Counted from the stretch's first letter, positions 1 through 12,859 are shown. The stretch is 64,000 nt of DNA from Chaenocephalus aceratus (GCA_023974075.1 CM043791.1:21602546-21666545); one strand, 5' to 3'. Numbers and translations: made by a program. Notes: generated by a model from the sequence alone, not told the origin.

Positions 1-485
1 GCAAAAAGTGGCTTCAACCAATCAGGCGAGGTGTGTTTCTACCTCTCCCCACCGCCGCCACTATCACGCCTTCTCCCTCTATCTCTGCCTGCCCTCTCTC
101 TCCACCTCCTGCCCTCGACCACACGCCTCATTCCAGCTCTTTCTTCGCTCTCCCCCCCTCTCTCCCCCAGCAGCCCTGGTTCTCTCTCGCTCTCGTAGGA
201 GAAGACGGCCTCATCATTATCAGCCAGGCCAGGCCACACCAGGAGACATGGGCTTCTAATGAGAGGAAAAATCCATCCTGCCTCTCGCTCTCCTCCCTCC
301 CTCTGCCTCAATCTATCTATCCTTTCTCTCTCCGCTCCTTTCCGCCTCTCCCCCCCCCCCCCCTCCTCCCCTCCTCCTCCCCCTCTTTTTTAATTAGACA
401 GATCCCTCGGGAGCTAGGGGCCATTCCTCGCCGCCGGTACGGGTTGTGACGTGTGTTTGTGTGTTGTCGTGTGATTTAGGTGCTT

Positions 486-552
486 GTGTGTGTGTGCGTG
501 CCTGACGTGTGTGTGTGTGTGGGTGTTGTGTGTTGTGTGTGTGTGTGCACTG
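486..552. repeat. (TG)n imperfect tract
   Basis: Interrupted TG-rich run. Confidence 0.8.
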
Positions 553-665
553 AATGGGCGCCAGGGTGGGGGGTGAAGCGACAGATATTAATGCTGCCTA
601 GCTTCCAGTGTATCGATCTGTTTGCTGCGCCAGGCCGCAGGGGACTCGGCTGGCGGCAGACAAGG

Positions 666-679
666 GTGTGTATGTGTGT

Positions 680-736
<57 letters not shown>

Positions 737-772
737 TGTGGGGTGTGTGTGTATGTGTGTGTGTGTGTGTGT
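666..772. repeat. (TG)n microsatellite
   Basis: Long TG run with a few GG and TA interruptions. Confidence 0.9.
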
Positions 773-1714
773 ATGGGTAGGGGGGGGTTGAGAGAGATAA
801 GGAAGGGATCAGAGGGAACTGGAGCCCCAGAGCGCACACACACACAGGCGGTTGTGCGCTTGCATACATGGTGCAGGGTTGACAGGGTGGAAGTGTTGAC
901 CTCTACCAGTTTCCTGTTATCACAATCGCAACTCACCAATTATGTTATATAACTAGGTCAGTTAAAGGGCTTTAAAGCCATTTTGTTTGGCACTTTTCCA
1001 TTAAGTTGGGAGATTCCAAGCAACAATTACCAAAAAAAATGCAGATCGATGCTGCAGAGCCCGAGATATACTGACAAGGTGTCAGGATATAGATATATAA
1101 AAACAATATCTAAAAACCTCTAACCTACAATTCAGATGATGCAACTCAACAGCGTCTTTCGCTCGACTCACCCTGCCGTGTGAACATCCGTGCCTTTTCA
1201 ACTCTACATTCAGGTGTAATTCAGGCTTTATACAACTGTTCCCCAACACGAGTAATATTCCACCAGATGAACCCCACTGACCTGAGGCACAGATTAAACT
1301 GTGACAGACGTGTATCTATTATCATAACATCTCACATGTTATGAATTATTTCAGTTTAAAGCTATATGCAGTTTCAAGGGCCTATTTATATTTGCAGGTA
1401 TGTTATTCTGGTAGAGATTGATAATATTTATTTGGTTTAGTTGTATTATTAAAACATCTTTAGTCTAAAAGCATGCAACAGTACAGTCGGTCGGGGGCCA
1501 CTACAATAGTAGCTGCATAAAACTGTGAAAATGTAAATGTATCTTAATAAGTATTCTTCTATTATTTCTTGTCTTATGCTATTGTGTTTTTAACCAGTGA
1601 CTGTTTGTTATGCTTCACACTGGGTCCATATTTTGCTTTCTCTATCTATCCCCCACTCTCTCTAATTCTCTTTCATGTGAACTGAGAAGAGCAGGGTCAC
1701 CTGGGACTCTACCC

Positions 1715-1717
<3 letters not shown>

Positions 1718-1767
<50 letters not shown>

Positions 1768-1792
1768 GTGTGTGCGTGTGTGCGTGTGTGTA
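1718..1792. repeat. (TG)n microsatellite
   Basis: Pure TG to about 1763, then TG with CG interruptions. Confidence 0.9.
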
Positions 1793-2681
1793 CTCAGAAT
1801 GTCCCATTCTGAATCTCTAGGTGTTGCAGCTGCTGAAACACAAGGGAGAGTTCCTTCATCTCCAAATGTGAGTCCTAATTGAAGGCACACAAAGAACACA
1901 TACACACAAACACTCGAACACACAAATCTCCTCCTTCGCAGGAGTTATTTTGGGGGGGTCCCAGTTTACCACTCGGAACCCATCTCGCTTATCCCTCTTT
2001 TGTGCCATCCCATTTTTCTCCCCGCCTTCATTCCTGGTGTTGGGCCTAAATCCCCTCGGTTAAGCCGGGTTTTTCTCAGCGTGACAATGCAGGAGAGCGC
2101 CGCACTAATGCAGCTTGGCCGGCCTCGTGATGGATTTGGCGGACTGGCAGTACACAAAAGCCGACATCCATCTGCTGAGGCGCACCATACACCTGAAAAT
2201 TAAGTATCTATCTAAGAAAGAGGTATTTCTGCCAGGATTAGTGAGCAGGAAATGTGTGGCGAGTTTGTCGCAGATGTCTTTACCCGTCTGTTCTCTGACT
2301 GATTGTGTGTTGGAGTTTCCAGGCTCTTTGGGATGATGATAATAAAGAGATACTGTGGCAGCTTCATGTTCAAAATCAGCCTAAACAGCAGGAGACAAAA
2401 CAGAAGCACGCCCCTTCCATCCCGCCCCTCCCTTTTCTTTCATCTGGATACCTACCCCTACCACTTTTTCCTCTCTCTCACTCTCCTTTCCATCAAGTGA
2501 GAGGGAGGGAAAGCCTCCTGGCCATTTCTACAACCCCTCCACCCTCCACCCCCAATCCATCCCCTCACCCTACTCTTCTTTTGCCATCAGGTCCAGAGAG
2601 AACCCCTCAAACAACACCTTGCACATTCACAATCATACACACACATGAACACCCAGTTCCTCCTCAACCCCAGCCTCTTTC

Positions 2682-2682
<1 letters not shown>

Positions 2683-2744
<62 letters not shown>
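2683..2744. repeat. (CA)n microsatellite
   Basis: Uninterrupted AC run of about 31 units. Confidence 0.95.
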
Positions 2745-2746
<2 letters not shown>

Positions 2747-4727
2747 TAATTTCTGTGCCCGACACTTCAAAACACATGAAAGGATACTCTGCGGGGACCA
2801 AGGCTAAAGGGAGAGTCGGAGGTGGGGGTAAGGGAAAGGGGGAAGAGGAGGTATAAAAGCAGTGCTTGAGATGGAGATGTGTAGGGGAGATGGTGAGGTG
2901 GTCTGGGGCCCAAAGTGAGAAGGAGGAGGGGGTCACAGGAGCCCCCATCAGAGACAGGTCATGTCAAAGGGCTCTCGCTGAAGTGATTCGCGTCAGCCTC
3001 TCAAGAGACAAAACAGCCGTCGCTTGTTCCACCTCTGTACGGTTTGTGTCCTTGAGTGTCACTTTCTTAACAAGCTCAGCCTGTTAATTGGAGAACGGGA
3101 GGGTATGAAGGTAGTGTTATAATATATATATACGTTTTCTCATAAACTTGTCTATCGTGGATTGAAGAAAGAAGTAGCCAGGTGGTGGAGGAACATAAAT
3201 ATTAGTTAAAGGAAGGCCTGGGAAGCCCATCACTTGTCATCCGCTTAGAGGACACAACAGCAAATGGTGAGACACGTCGCTTATAGGAAATATTACTGTG
3301 AAGTTGTTTTTACATAATAGTTGTATTTAAGCGTGTGAACCAGAGCATCACTACCAAACTGGAACTTGTATGTAATGATGACTTGCACCAGTAGACTTAT
3401 TTAATTAGTATTAGCTTCTTCTACGTCTTATTTCCTTTGACCATAACTTCATTTTTCTTTCAAATTATTTTTTTGAGCTCTTTCTCTTCTTCTCTGCACA
3501 TTAAAGCTTTTAAGTGTGACTGCATCCGTGCAGAATAAGGGACAGTGTGGAAACTATCAAACGATTTGGGCTGGAAAGTGAAGGAAGGGAGCGAGTATGT
3601 CTGTATTGCACTACACTACAGTGTCTGCCTCTCAGCAGCAAGGTTTTCTGGGAAAGGAAGCCAGCGATCAGACTGCACCCTGGGCCATAAAAAAACCCCA
3701 CAATGCACTGTATCTTGCTCCTAGCTCCTCTAAGACACAGGGAAAGGGCAATTAAAGCGTTTATAGGCGTCGCCCCCTAGATTTGCAGCCAGCAATTAAA
3801 AATCATTACTAATCAAATAAAAATAGAAGTAGCTCAAACCACAATTCGGCGGGGCATCGATTGGATATACCGACGCTACTACAAAAGTGCTCGTAAAGAC
3901 TGGTAGGACATTCAAAACAAAAATGTGAGAAAAAGGTTAACATTTAATGGCAGTGAAATTAATATAAAGCCAACTTATAAAACCCAAATGAGGCCACTTT
4001 TCTCATTTCTTGTTTTTCCTATCCAACTACAAGCTAAAAACTGGTACATGTAAGGTGGACTGTAGAAATTGAGAAAAACTAGTACACACTGGTGGTTTCC
4101 AGGGTGTTGGGAGATTTAGAGGCTTGGCAGGCAGCCAATGAGAGCTTCTGGATCAATCGCGGTGTTGATGCATGCGAAGCCTTGTGGGTGTTTGTTAACA
4201 ACGGAGAGCCGTGGTGGTCAAGAAATCACCCTGAGTGACACTTTGAACACTGGGTGGGCAAGCACCAACAAATATAAATGTCCAGTCGTTCTCCATGGCT
4301 GGGGTTTTACACTGGCAGCAGTGGGGCACACCTTAACATGGTGCCCTGAACACAGCGCTACACTTGGGGAGTTACAAAGCAGCGCTGCCTCACTGTGACG
4401 TGGTGACAGGTGACAGAAGAGCTGTTTCTTCCAAGGACCTCTTTTAGGTTTGAAGTAAATCTCAAGTTACTTCAAACTAACTCTTAAGTTATTTCAAAGT
4501 AAAAAAAATGTAATAAAGAAGAAAAGTACCTCTAGATCTTTCATGAGTCAATTCTTAGTGGGTATAGTGGGAAAACGCTGTTCTGAATATAACAATCAAC
4601 TGTTCACAGAGATGTATTTGAGAAGGTGTCACAAGATAAATCTGCAGATATGTGAAAGACAATTTGTTGAAGGTGAGGGTAATGATGAGCGCACACACAC
4701 CTACAAAGACAGAGCCTGTGGACTGAC

Positions 4728-4893
4728 CGTGGCCCGGCAGACCCATGCTGCTCGCCAGCTGGTAGAGGCGCTGCTGCTGCTCCTCGTAGGACCCCTGCTC
4801 GCTGAGCGCGGACATCATGGCGCCTGTAGTGCTCCTCAGGGCTCATGTGGCCGTGGCTGCTGCCCGCCTCCACCACCGGGCTCTGGGAGTTCT
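4728..4893 (-). CDS. samd11: samd11 coding exon 6, with 1-bp frameshift
   Basis: The exon enters with two bases completing a Glu codon and reads ENSQSPVVEAGSSHGHMSPE then EHYRR. From position 4819 downward the homology moves to the +1 frame: MSALSEQGSYEEQQQRLYQL then ASSMGLPGH. Human SAMD11 reads EDHYRRLVSALSEAS..QRLYHLGLPSH without a break. The sequence CGCC-ATG-ATG has one base more than RRLMSALS needs; removing A at 4818 would restore Leu-Met. The exon is 166 bp where 165 fits the phase at both ends. The acceptor is CTGTTTCCAG. The donor is most likely CCACG/GTCAGT, which has an unusual C at +3; a TTTGTAG/GTGTGT site further on is an alternative. Without correction the frame runs to an unrelated tail and the SAM domain is lost. 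Confidence 0.82.
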
Positions 4894-5278
4894 CTGGAAA
4901 CAGGAGGGACACACTTAGATTATGACCAATCAATGACAGTCATTAGAAATATGTCAATACCCAACTCATCGGGGGATAAATACTAACTTGAAACAGCAGG
5001 CAGTGAAAACTCTATCAGGCTGCAGCATCACGGACTCCTTTTATCTTATTGTTTTGATTTTCATAAAACTAGCTTTCTCCACAGATTATTCATTAAGTGG
5101 ACAGATGTATAGACTGGAAATCCATCTTTTTATTGAGTGTACACATACAACCAGGTGGGTCAGAGCCTAACACAAACTCACCATTCATCGACAGAAAAAC
5201 AGCCTTTTTGAGAGAAAGATTAAAAGTGTTTTTTGTTTAATGCAGACTACAAAAAAGACTCAGCTTTTCCCACAAAGT

Positions 5279-5305
5279 GTGCGTGTTGTGTGTGTGTGTG
5301 TTGTG

Positions 5306-5339
<34 letters not shown>

Positions 5340-5347
5340 GCGTGTGG
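5279..5347. repeat. (TG)n microsatellite
   Basis: TG run with TTG interruptions and CG steps at its right end. Confidence 0.9.
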
Positions 5348-5784
5348 AATGTCTCTGCTGTGTTTAAGGTGTTGGGAAGATGATGTGGTGTATGATATCT
5401 ATCTAGCTGTCAGTCCCCACACTTAATCCCTCTCTCTGACCTCCCTCCTCCCTCTCTCTCTGTAATAGTAACATGATCTAAGGTAAGGGTGGTGGGGGAT
5501 ATAGGGAGGTGGTTTGGGAGTTAGAGGAGGGAGAAAGAGGATGAGGAGGAGGAGGAGGGAGAAGCAGAGGAAAGCAGGGGTTATTTTTACCACCCTCCTT
5601 CTTATTGAAACCTGAGCCTGGCCCCGGGCAGGCGAGCAGGAGTGGCGCTGAGGAGTGGCGCTGAGGAGCGGAGGTGGGTTGGAGGTGGTGCTGGTGGGGG
5701 AGGAAGCCAGCATGCAAGCATCTCTGTCTCCACCACCGAGCTCAAGCTAATCCACCCAAGGTCCTCAAGTGTAGGTGCTTGTGC

Positions 5785-5848
5785 TTGTGTTTGTGTGTGT
5801 ATGCGTGTGTGTGTGTGTGTGTGGTGTGTGTGTGTGTGTGTGTGTGCG
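5785..5848. repeat. (TG)n microsatellite
   Basis: TG run with TTTG, ATGCG and GG interruptions. Confidence 0.88.
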
Positions 5849-6678
5849 TAACTACTCTATGACTGTCTGAAGTTTTCTCGCTCTCTAAACACAGCAGGGG
5901 GTTGCCGACTTTGCAACCAAAAGAAAAACAGACATCATTTACACAGCGGCAGCCAATCTCTCCGGCTCCATCCCTACGCTACCCTCTCTGTCTATCTCAC
6001 TCAATCTATTTCTCCGCCAGCATTAAGGGATAGCGTGTGCCATCAAACCTGGCGACAAGAAGACATGCATGGATAACACACACATACAGGTGCAGAGATG
6101 TGGTGTGAATGTGGACAGAGCTCAAGGTTAAGACATCGGATCAGCAGTGTTTTGAAATGGCTTAAACGCACTTCTCTGGACAGCAGGCTGCACACACACA
6201 CTCACACAATCGTATTTAAATATACAAATATACAGCAAAGGAAAAATGGAAACAAGGCGTATAAAGTGCTAGTTGGCATTAAAGCAACGCATTTAACCGT
6301 GCAGGCAAAAGAAGACAAAGTAGACAAAAAACACACTAGCCTGAGTGTGCGTGCACACACACACACACAAATACACACATCCTTCAGAAGCCGGGTCGTG
6401 TCTAAGTAAGACTATAATGGCCAGGAATGAGTGCTTCTTCACAGAAAGAGGCTCCAGGCGGGCTGCTGTCGGTCAAAGGTCACCCAGAGAGCAAAGGTCG
6501 ACACCAGGCTCAGGCATAGCTCTATACAGCTAAATCTGCACAGATACCTTCCCCCATCTATTTCTGTACACACAATTTAACATCATAGAAACTTTACCAA
6601 CAAGCTTCACTCCCATGCTCAACAATCAGAGCTATTTGTGTCTCTGAATGTGTGTGGATGTTTCACTTATACATGCTG

Positions 6679-6712
6679 TATGTGTGTGTGTGTGTGTGTG
6701 TATGTGTGTGTA
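6679..6712. repeat. (TG)n microsatellite
   Basis: Short TG run with one TATG interruption. Confidence 0.85.
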
Positions 6713-7542
6713 CAGTATATGCATGTTGTTTAGATGTCTCCAGAGATGAGTCTGGAAGTGCGGTAAGCTGCCCTTGGTTTTGCGGTTCTGCCTGCTCTTT
6801 TATAATGCATCAGACAGGAAGTCTTCCTCAGGAGCCCAGAGGGACGGCCGGTGGCTGTGCGGCTCCACGCCGGGGGCCAGGTTTCACGCCGCATGAGGGA
6901 GATATGAATAATAGAGGGTGGCGACAGGATTGCAGCACAACGAGGGACATTGTCTTGCCAACATTTACCTTGTCAAGACCCTTTTTCTACAACAGATGAA
7001 GCTTAAAACTCTCAGAACTGAAACCTGAAGAATCCAGACATGGCAAATGGAAAGAAAAGTCGTTCTTCTATTTCTTTTAATGTAATTTCTAAAAGTTTTG
7101 AGTATCAAAAATGCATCCTTTAGTGGCACCCAAAATAATCATCTTATTGGTTATAACAGCAGAATCTCACAGCAAATCAGCAGGTAAAATAAAAACTGTC
7201 TTCATGGTTTTATAACGTTAATGGTATGAGAGGATAAACATTGTTTTGGATTTGGGTGACCTTTTACTGTATCTGCAAATTGATATGTTTGTGAGAGAGA
7301 GAAATGTGTGGATGGAAAGAATGGCATGAAAGTGTGTCTTTAAATATGTGGGAAATTGAGACTCGAACACACTAACCCCAGGCAGCTAATACCGCCTCGT
7401 GTTTCTCTTGTTTTCTTTCTTCCATTCTCTTTCACTTTAACACCAACCTGTCTTTTATCCTAGAATTTTCCCTCATTTCCTGAAATTGCACATCCACCCA
7501 CATCTGTAATGTCACAAACACAAATACTGTGTGTGGTCTTAC

Positions 7543-7635
7543 CTTTGGGGGATACGCTACGTGACTTCTTGCTGTCAGAGGGACACTCGCTGCTGCTGTT
7601 GGGGGAGAAGCTTCTTCTCTTGCCTAGAAGGTCAT
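7543..7635 (-). CDS. samd11: samd11 coding exon 5: basic/Ser NLS-like segment
   Basis: This 93-bp exon enters with two bases completing an Asp codon and encodes DLLGKRRSFSPNSSSECPSD then SKKSRSVSPK, leaving one base. DLLGKR aligns with human DLLGKRLGRSPRIS. The paired basic groups (GKRR and SKKSR) around a Ser-rich stretch look like a bipartite nuclear localisation signal, and the SP dipeptides are likely phosphorylation sites; both functional statements are inference. The acceptor is TTTTTTTACAG and the donor is CAAAG/GTAAGACC. The frame is intact and the phase fits both neighbours. Confidence 0.9.
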
Positions 7636-7902
7636 CTGTAAAAAAACAAAAGAGCCGTCAGTGAAAAGATCCCAATAAAAGCTAAATATTGCCGCTTTGC
7701 GTACCTGTATACATGGCGGCTGCTTTCTAAATGCAGTTAGAAGAGAGAGAGAGTGAAAGGAGCAACAACAAAAAAAAGTGATAGTGGTGAGAAAGGGAGT
7801 GAGTGAAGCGAGCCACGGGCGTCTGGAGATGTGCCTGTTCTGTCAGATATGAGAGGGGGCCTGCAACGCCGTGGATGAAAGATCTGCCCGGCCCATTCAC
7901 AA

Positions 7903-7948
7903 GTGTGTGTGTGTGTGTGTGTGTGGTGTGTGTGTGTGTGGTGGTGTG

Positions 7949-7988
<40 letters not shown>
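7903..7988. repeat. (TG)n microsatellite
   Basis: TG run interrupted by GGTG and TTG steps, pure from about 7950. Confidence 0.9.
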
Positions 7989-7992
<4 letters not shown>

Positions 7993-8823
7993 GAAGGAAG
8001 GAGGAAGGCTCTGTCTCTCTGCGTTCTACAACGTCTCTTTCCAGCAGTCTGTCCTCAAGTGTTATCACTGTTCTTCCTCTCTATTCTCTTCTTTCTTATT
8101 TTTCCAGATGTAGGCACAAAAGCCTCTGCCTGAACTAAAGTGCACGAGAGCCTCTCATCTGCTAGAGAAAACTCTCTCAGCCTACATTATGTATACAATA
8201 CATCATTAGTTATTTCTCTTGTTGCTGTCCTCCCCATAAGAACAAACTTCACATGATGTCCTTGTCTTATGTTTCCATCTCTTTCCTTCTGTGTTTTCTC
8301 TCCCCTTCTATTAACACTCTCCCTGCCTCTGTATCTTCCTCCATGTTCTCCCTCTACCTCCTCCCCTGCCACCAAAGAGGAGCATCTAGTGTACAATTAC
8401 AGCACCCCCCTACTGCCTCCCCTCTCATCCCCCTCTTCCTTCCCACCCAATCGCCTCACCTCCACCCCCCTTAAACACACCTCAAATCAATACAGGCCTA
8501 ATCAGAGAGAGAGGGGATGTCGAGCACATCGCATGCAGCGCCGGCAGGAAGGAAAGCCGTTTGTCATTGCTCTATCAATCTCTCTCTCTCTCTCTCTCTC
8601 TTCCTTTCTTTATTTCTATGTCATCGCCTCTGTTTTTCCTCTGTTTTTATTGCTGCCTCCACACACAGCAAGGCACCGGCAGCACTTGCTTCCCTTCTCT
8701 CTCTTTTTCTTGCATTTCGCAAGTATTTTTAAGATAGGAAACGTTTTTTTCCCTCCCCCTCAAGCAGATTGGGCCCTCTCTCTTTCTTTCTGTCTCTATT
8801 TTTCAACAAAGCAATTTTTCATC

Positions 8824-8867
8824 ATTTGCTCAGCAAATGAACCCCCTTGTTCATTTGCTGAGCAAAT
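8824..8867. repeat. 19-bp perfect inverted repeat
   Basis: Arms 8824-8842 and 8849-8867 are exact reverse complements with a 6-nt loop (CCCCTT). Each arm holds ATTTGCTSAGCAAAT, itself nearly palindromic. Confidence 0.9.
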
Positions 8868-10399
8868 TATGAAAAAAGGAAATAAATACCACAAGGTAAT
8901 TTTGTAGCAATGCCCAAGCAAACAACATTTGGCGCTTTTTTCGCATGTCCAGTCATGATATTATTGTTACCTTAGTAACAGGCGGACAGTCATCAACAGA
9001 GTAGTGAAGCTGGAGTGGATGCCGACCTTTAACCCTTACAACCAACCCCCTAAACGCATGCTACTCTTTCTCTATAACAAGACACAGAAAGAGACAGACA
9101 GATATCTGGATTGGACTCAGAGGATTTTGTTGGGCTACAGAAAGAGTACTGGTGTTGATATGAGAGTGAGCAAGCAAACGAGAAAGGGGGAGAGAGGGAG
9201 AGGGGGAGGTTCACTAATGATCCAGTGTTTGATGTTGCCTCTCAGGACCTGAGGAGATCCACTCCCTTCACCATCCTGAGGAGACAGCGTAGGGAAGGGT
9301 AGGGCTAATGGACAAGTGTGCACTAACGCACAAACATGGAAAGTCTTTCACAATTTCTACATTTTCTATCATCTCCTAAATGATATCTCATTCAGTTTTC
9401 TCTCTCATTTTTAAATCATGTTCAGTAGATTTCTTTCACTGGTCCTACAAACGAAAAACCCACAAAGAGGCCTCCTATCCTATTAGTGGAATATTAACAA
9501 TGAGAGAGAGACAGGACGCCCATTAGTTTAACCCCCTCTTCTACCAAACACACACACATTCTGCTAACGCCCACACCCTGAGCCTCTCATGATCAAACAC
9601 ACACACTTGAGTCGTCTCTTGAGCCGACCTCACTCAAGACGCTGCGTCTCCTGAGCCGAGTGCCCGAGGGCCAGAGATTTGAGGGCGGAAAGCTTTTAAA
9701 GCCAATTAAATGGGGCTTCTTAGAGCACCGGCACTCCCTTTTAATGCCAAACCCTGAGCTCTACTAGAGTATGCTAACCCTTTACTCCCACCAACGCTGA
9801 ATACAGTCAAGTTTTACCACCCCGAGCATTATACTACCATATGCTTGTTAATATGCTGAAGAATTAGTGGTTATGGAGTCAGGAGTTGACTGTGATTTAA
9901 ACTCGCAAAACAGTGCAACTATTATGTGTGAATAGCATTAGTTGCTATGGTGTAGCTCCCTGTGTTGCTGTTCATTGCAGCCGACACTACAGGCTTGCTT
10001 CTTCGCGACCACCCAATATTGTAGCCTTTGCCTCAGTTCCTCCATGCTAGTTAACCTCCTCCTTATTTGCCGTTCTTCCTTCCCACTGAGAGTAAAGAGG
10101 GATAAAAACAGTGGGACATATAGAGAAAAAGGAACAGCAGGACCTAACCCTTTCTCTTTCATGTGACACCACAGGGCAAACAGTCAGGAAGGCATTCCTC
10201 TTTCTTTCTTACTCTCTGATTTCCTCTCCTCCGCTCAAAACTTTAGTCCTTCCTCTCCACTCTCCATCCCATGGAGCGTGGGTGACAGCTCAGACAGCCA
10301 GACTCCTTAATTCCTCTCTTACTCTCGTTATCTGTCATCTTTATCAGGCCGAGGAGGGGGGGCTGTGTGAAGAGAAGGGGGGGAATGACAGGCGGGGGA

Positions 10400-10560
10400 C
10401 GTAGGGTGGGCCGCCAGCCGCAGCCCCCCGATCAATCTCCACATTACAGCTGACAGAATGTGCTAATACTTATTGATCCCCCTCCGTGCGCCGGGGCCTC
10501 CGCCGGCCCTGAAAGCCCTGCCATTGATTGGCTTACAGGCCAATAGAGCTGGGCGAGGGA
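10400..10560. promoter_or_regulatory. Possible conserved non-coding block
   Basis: Balanced, non-repetitive sequence with CCAAT-type and TTGATTGG words (CATTGATTGGCTTACAGG, GCCAATAGAG) between low-complexity stretches. Conservation is not tested here; the call rests on texture alone. Confidence 0.2.
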
Positions 10561-10742
10561 GGGGAGGGAAGGGTGGGTGATGGAGATGGGGAGAGAGGCA
10601 CATTTGCTCACGCTGAGGGAAGGATGTGCCACCTCCAAAAACTTGCAAGTGTACACAGAGTAACACCGCTCCTCTGTTTGTTTATGTTCTGTGTTTTCAA
10701 CAGGAAGACAGACATTTAGAGCAATGTGGAAGAATACAACTC

Positions 10743-10921
10743 AAGAAGAAGAAGAAGAAGAAGAAGAAGAAGAAGAAGAAGAAGAAGAAGAAGAAGAAGA
10801 AGAAGAAGAAGAAGAAGAAAGAGAAGAAGAAGAAAAGAAGAAGAAAAGAAAAAAGAAGAGAAGAAGAAGAAGAAGAAGAAGAAGAAGAAGAAAGAAGAAG
10901 AAGAAGGAAAGAAGAAGAAGA
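10743..10921. repeat. (AAG)n trinucleotide tract
   Basis: About 180 bp of purine-only AAG repeat, pure to about 10820 then with AAAG and AGAG interruptions. The strand bias makes all six frames partly open, which explains the Glu/Lys/Arg-rich open frames here. Pure purine tracts like this can form triplex (H-DNA). Confidence 0.95.
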
Positions 10922-12859
10922 GAAAACTCATGGGCTTCCACTGACACTGGCTGACCTTAAAGGGGAAATATGTATACATGTCCCATTTGCAATACAGTAT
11001 ATTTATTCAACACAATTAAAAACTAAACCCACAGGCTATTTATGCAAGATTGTATTCAGTAGGTTTATCTGGTCTACAGGTGTGGATGCACTCAAGTAAT
11101 GTTTTAATTAAGAAGTAACCGTTGTTTTGTTTTATAATAAGTTATGGGCTGAGATTGTTATGATAGTAAAGGTTATACATTTCAATCAAATTGTTTTAAT
11201 TAACTAGCATCCTCCGCCTGATGTTCTGCTTTCTTTGACTTCTGTAGTCGTCTGCCAGTCCAGCAATTATTTATATATAGATATTAAGGAAATATACAGC
11301 AGCTTTTACTAGCCAACTGTTCTTGTAAGAACATGCAATCTTAAGTAGTTCTTAATAAAGTCTTTAATACACCATGAATGCATTTGGAATTTTTCTCTAA
11401 TATGCAAAGAAACAATATTTCCACTTACTGTTGTCAGTACTAACAAAGTAAGAAGAGTGTTGCCTTAGCAATATATTACTCTAAACATCAGGAAGGGACA
11501 GAAAAAAGCAGTTTTGATTAAAAAAAAAAATGTATTTTTTGTATTTCCTCAGCCATTAATGTAGGCAGCTGCGAGATAGTTTTTATTGACAGAAGCATAC
11601 GAACAATAACCCCTGAGAGGCCATTCTGTTACGACAGGACAATTACTTTCCTATTACAGAGTGGGATGTTTTTAAATATTTACAACCCACATTTCCTTTT
11701 TGCTTCTGCATGACAGAGATAATATCATCAGAAATCCTTCAGTGTTTACTTTTGTTTAGAGTTCCCTTTCTACGCTAATCATGTAATAACTAGCTGGTAA
11801 TACTTTAAAAGCAATCCTCACTCTCAATCAGTTGGAAGAAAAAGGTCTTGCACAAACACGCTGGGCTGCAGATTCACACGCAAGCAAACATCTAAAACCA
11901 GGCATTTAAAACCACACACGGAAAGGTGCACACACACAAAAATGTGCTCAAGCCCCAAACCACTGCTGCAACCCCCAACCACACACACACTGAGTACAGG
12001 GAGCAGAGAGGAGACGGAGAGTGGCGGTCCAAAACACCTTATCTGCCTGTTTGAGTCTCCGGTCTGACCGCAGAGCCACGGTTTACAGTCTCCACAGGCA
12101 GCCAGACTCTCAGCGTCGGCGCCCCTGCCTCCCCCCTCCCGCCTCCCTCCCCCTCTCACAGAGCCTCTGAATAGCCAGCGGCTGGGGAGTGAGAGAGCGA
12201 ATGAGGGAGGGAGGGAGGGAGGGATGGAGAGAAGAAGAGAAGGAGGAAGGCAGCCCTCCTGTCTGTCCCTCAGATTTAATTAACGGCCCACTACGGCGCA
12301 GAGACGACCCGGCAAGCCTACTTCCCTTTCCTCCTGACCCACACACACACACAGAGACCCACACACACATATACACACACACACACAAAGATACACACAG
12401 AGCCATCCGCCGCCATAGCTGCCGTCTGCCCTCCCCTGATACCGGCACCAATCATTCATCTCTCTTTCCTCTGTCTCTCTATTTCCAAATGTTTCTCCCA
12501 TCACTGCATCACTGTTGCAGACTTTTTTTTCTCTTATCCTTAATTCCTCAGCTGTCCTACTCGCTGCCTTTCATATTCTCTCCCTCCACAGTTTATTGAA
12601 TGACGTTAAACACTTTTGGAGGATAAGACACATAGGAGCATTGACTAATGGAACAGAGTAAAACACAATATCATAGACAGGGAGCTGCATTTAGTCTCAT
12701 CTATCTTAAAGTTAAATAAACCACTGCTCTAAAACATCGTACACCCACCTACAGAATGTATTTGGACACCAATTTGAACTTGTGTTGATTTTGTGTGGGC
12801 ACGCATCTGTATAAATATGTGTTATTTGTGTGTAATTGTGTGTTTGTTAACCGGTGTGC

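Larger units (their letters stand above)
1..4727 (-). other. samd11: samd11 intron after exon 6 (partial)
   Basis: I found no exon in this stretch; the next human coding segment (LLRVRQEV...) has no counterpart, so the intron continues left of the window. The first 400 bp are strongly CT-rich on the plus strand. (TG)n or (CA)n tracts lie near 486-552, 666-772, 1718-1792 and 2683-2744. The rest is AT-rich to mixed DNA. Position 1970-2200 is more GC-balanced and could be conserved non-coding DNA. Confidence 0.7.
4894..7542 (-). other. samd11: samd11 intron between exons 5 and 6
   Basis: The intron holds (TG)n tracts near 5279-5347, 5785-5848 and 6679-6712, and an interrupted GGA-rich block near 5520-5580. 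No coding exon or RNA gene is recognisable. Confidence 0.75.

Noticed and set aside
10626..11099. Lys/Glu/Arg-rich open frames of up to 157 residues
   Set aside because: They are translations of the (AAG)n tract; no start context, splice signal or homology supports a gene.
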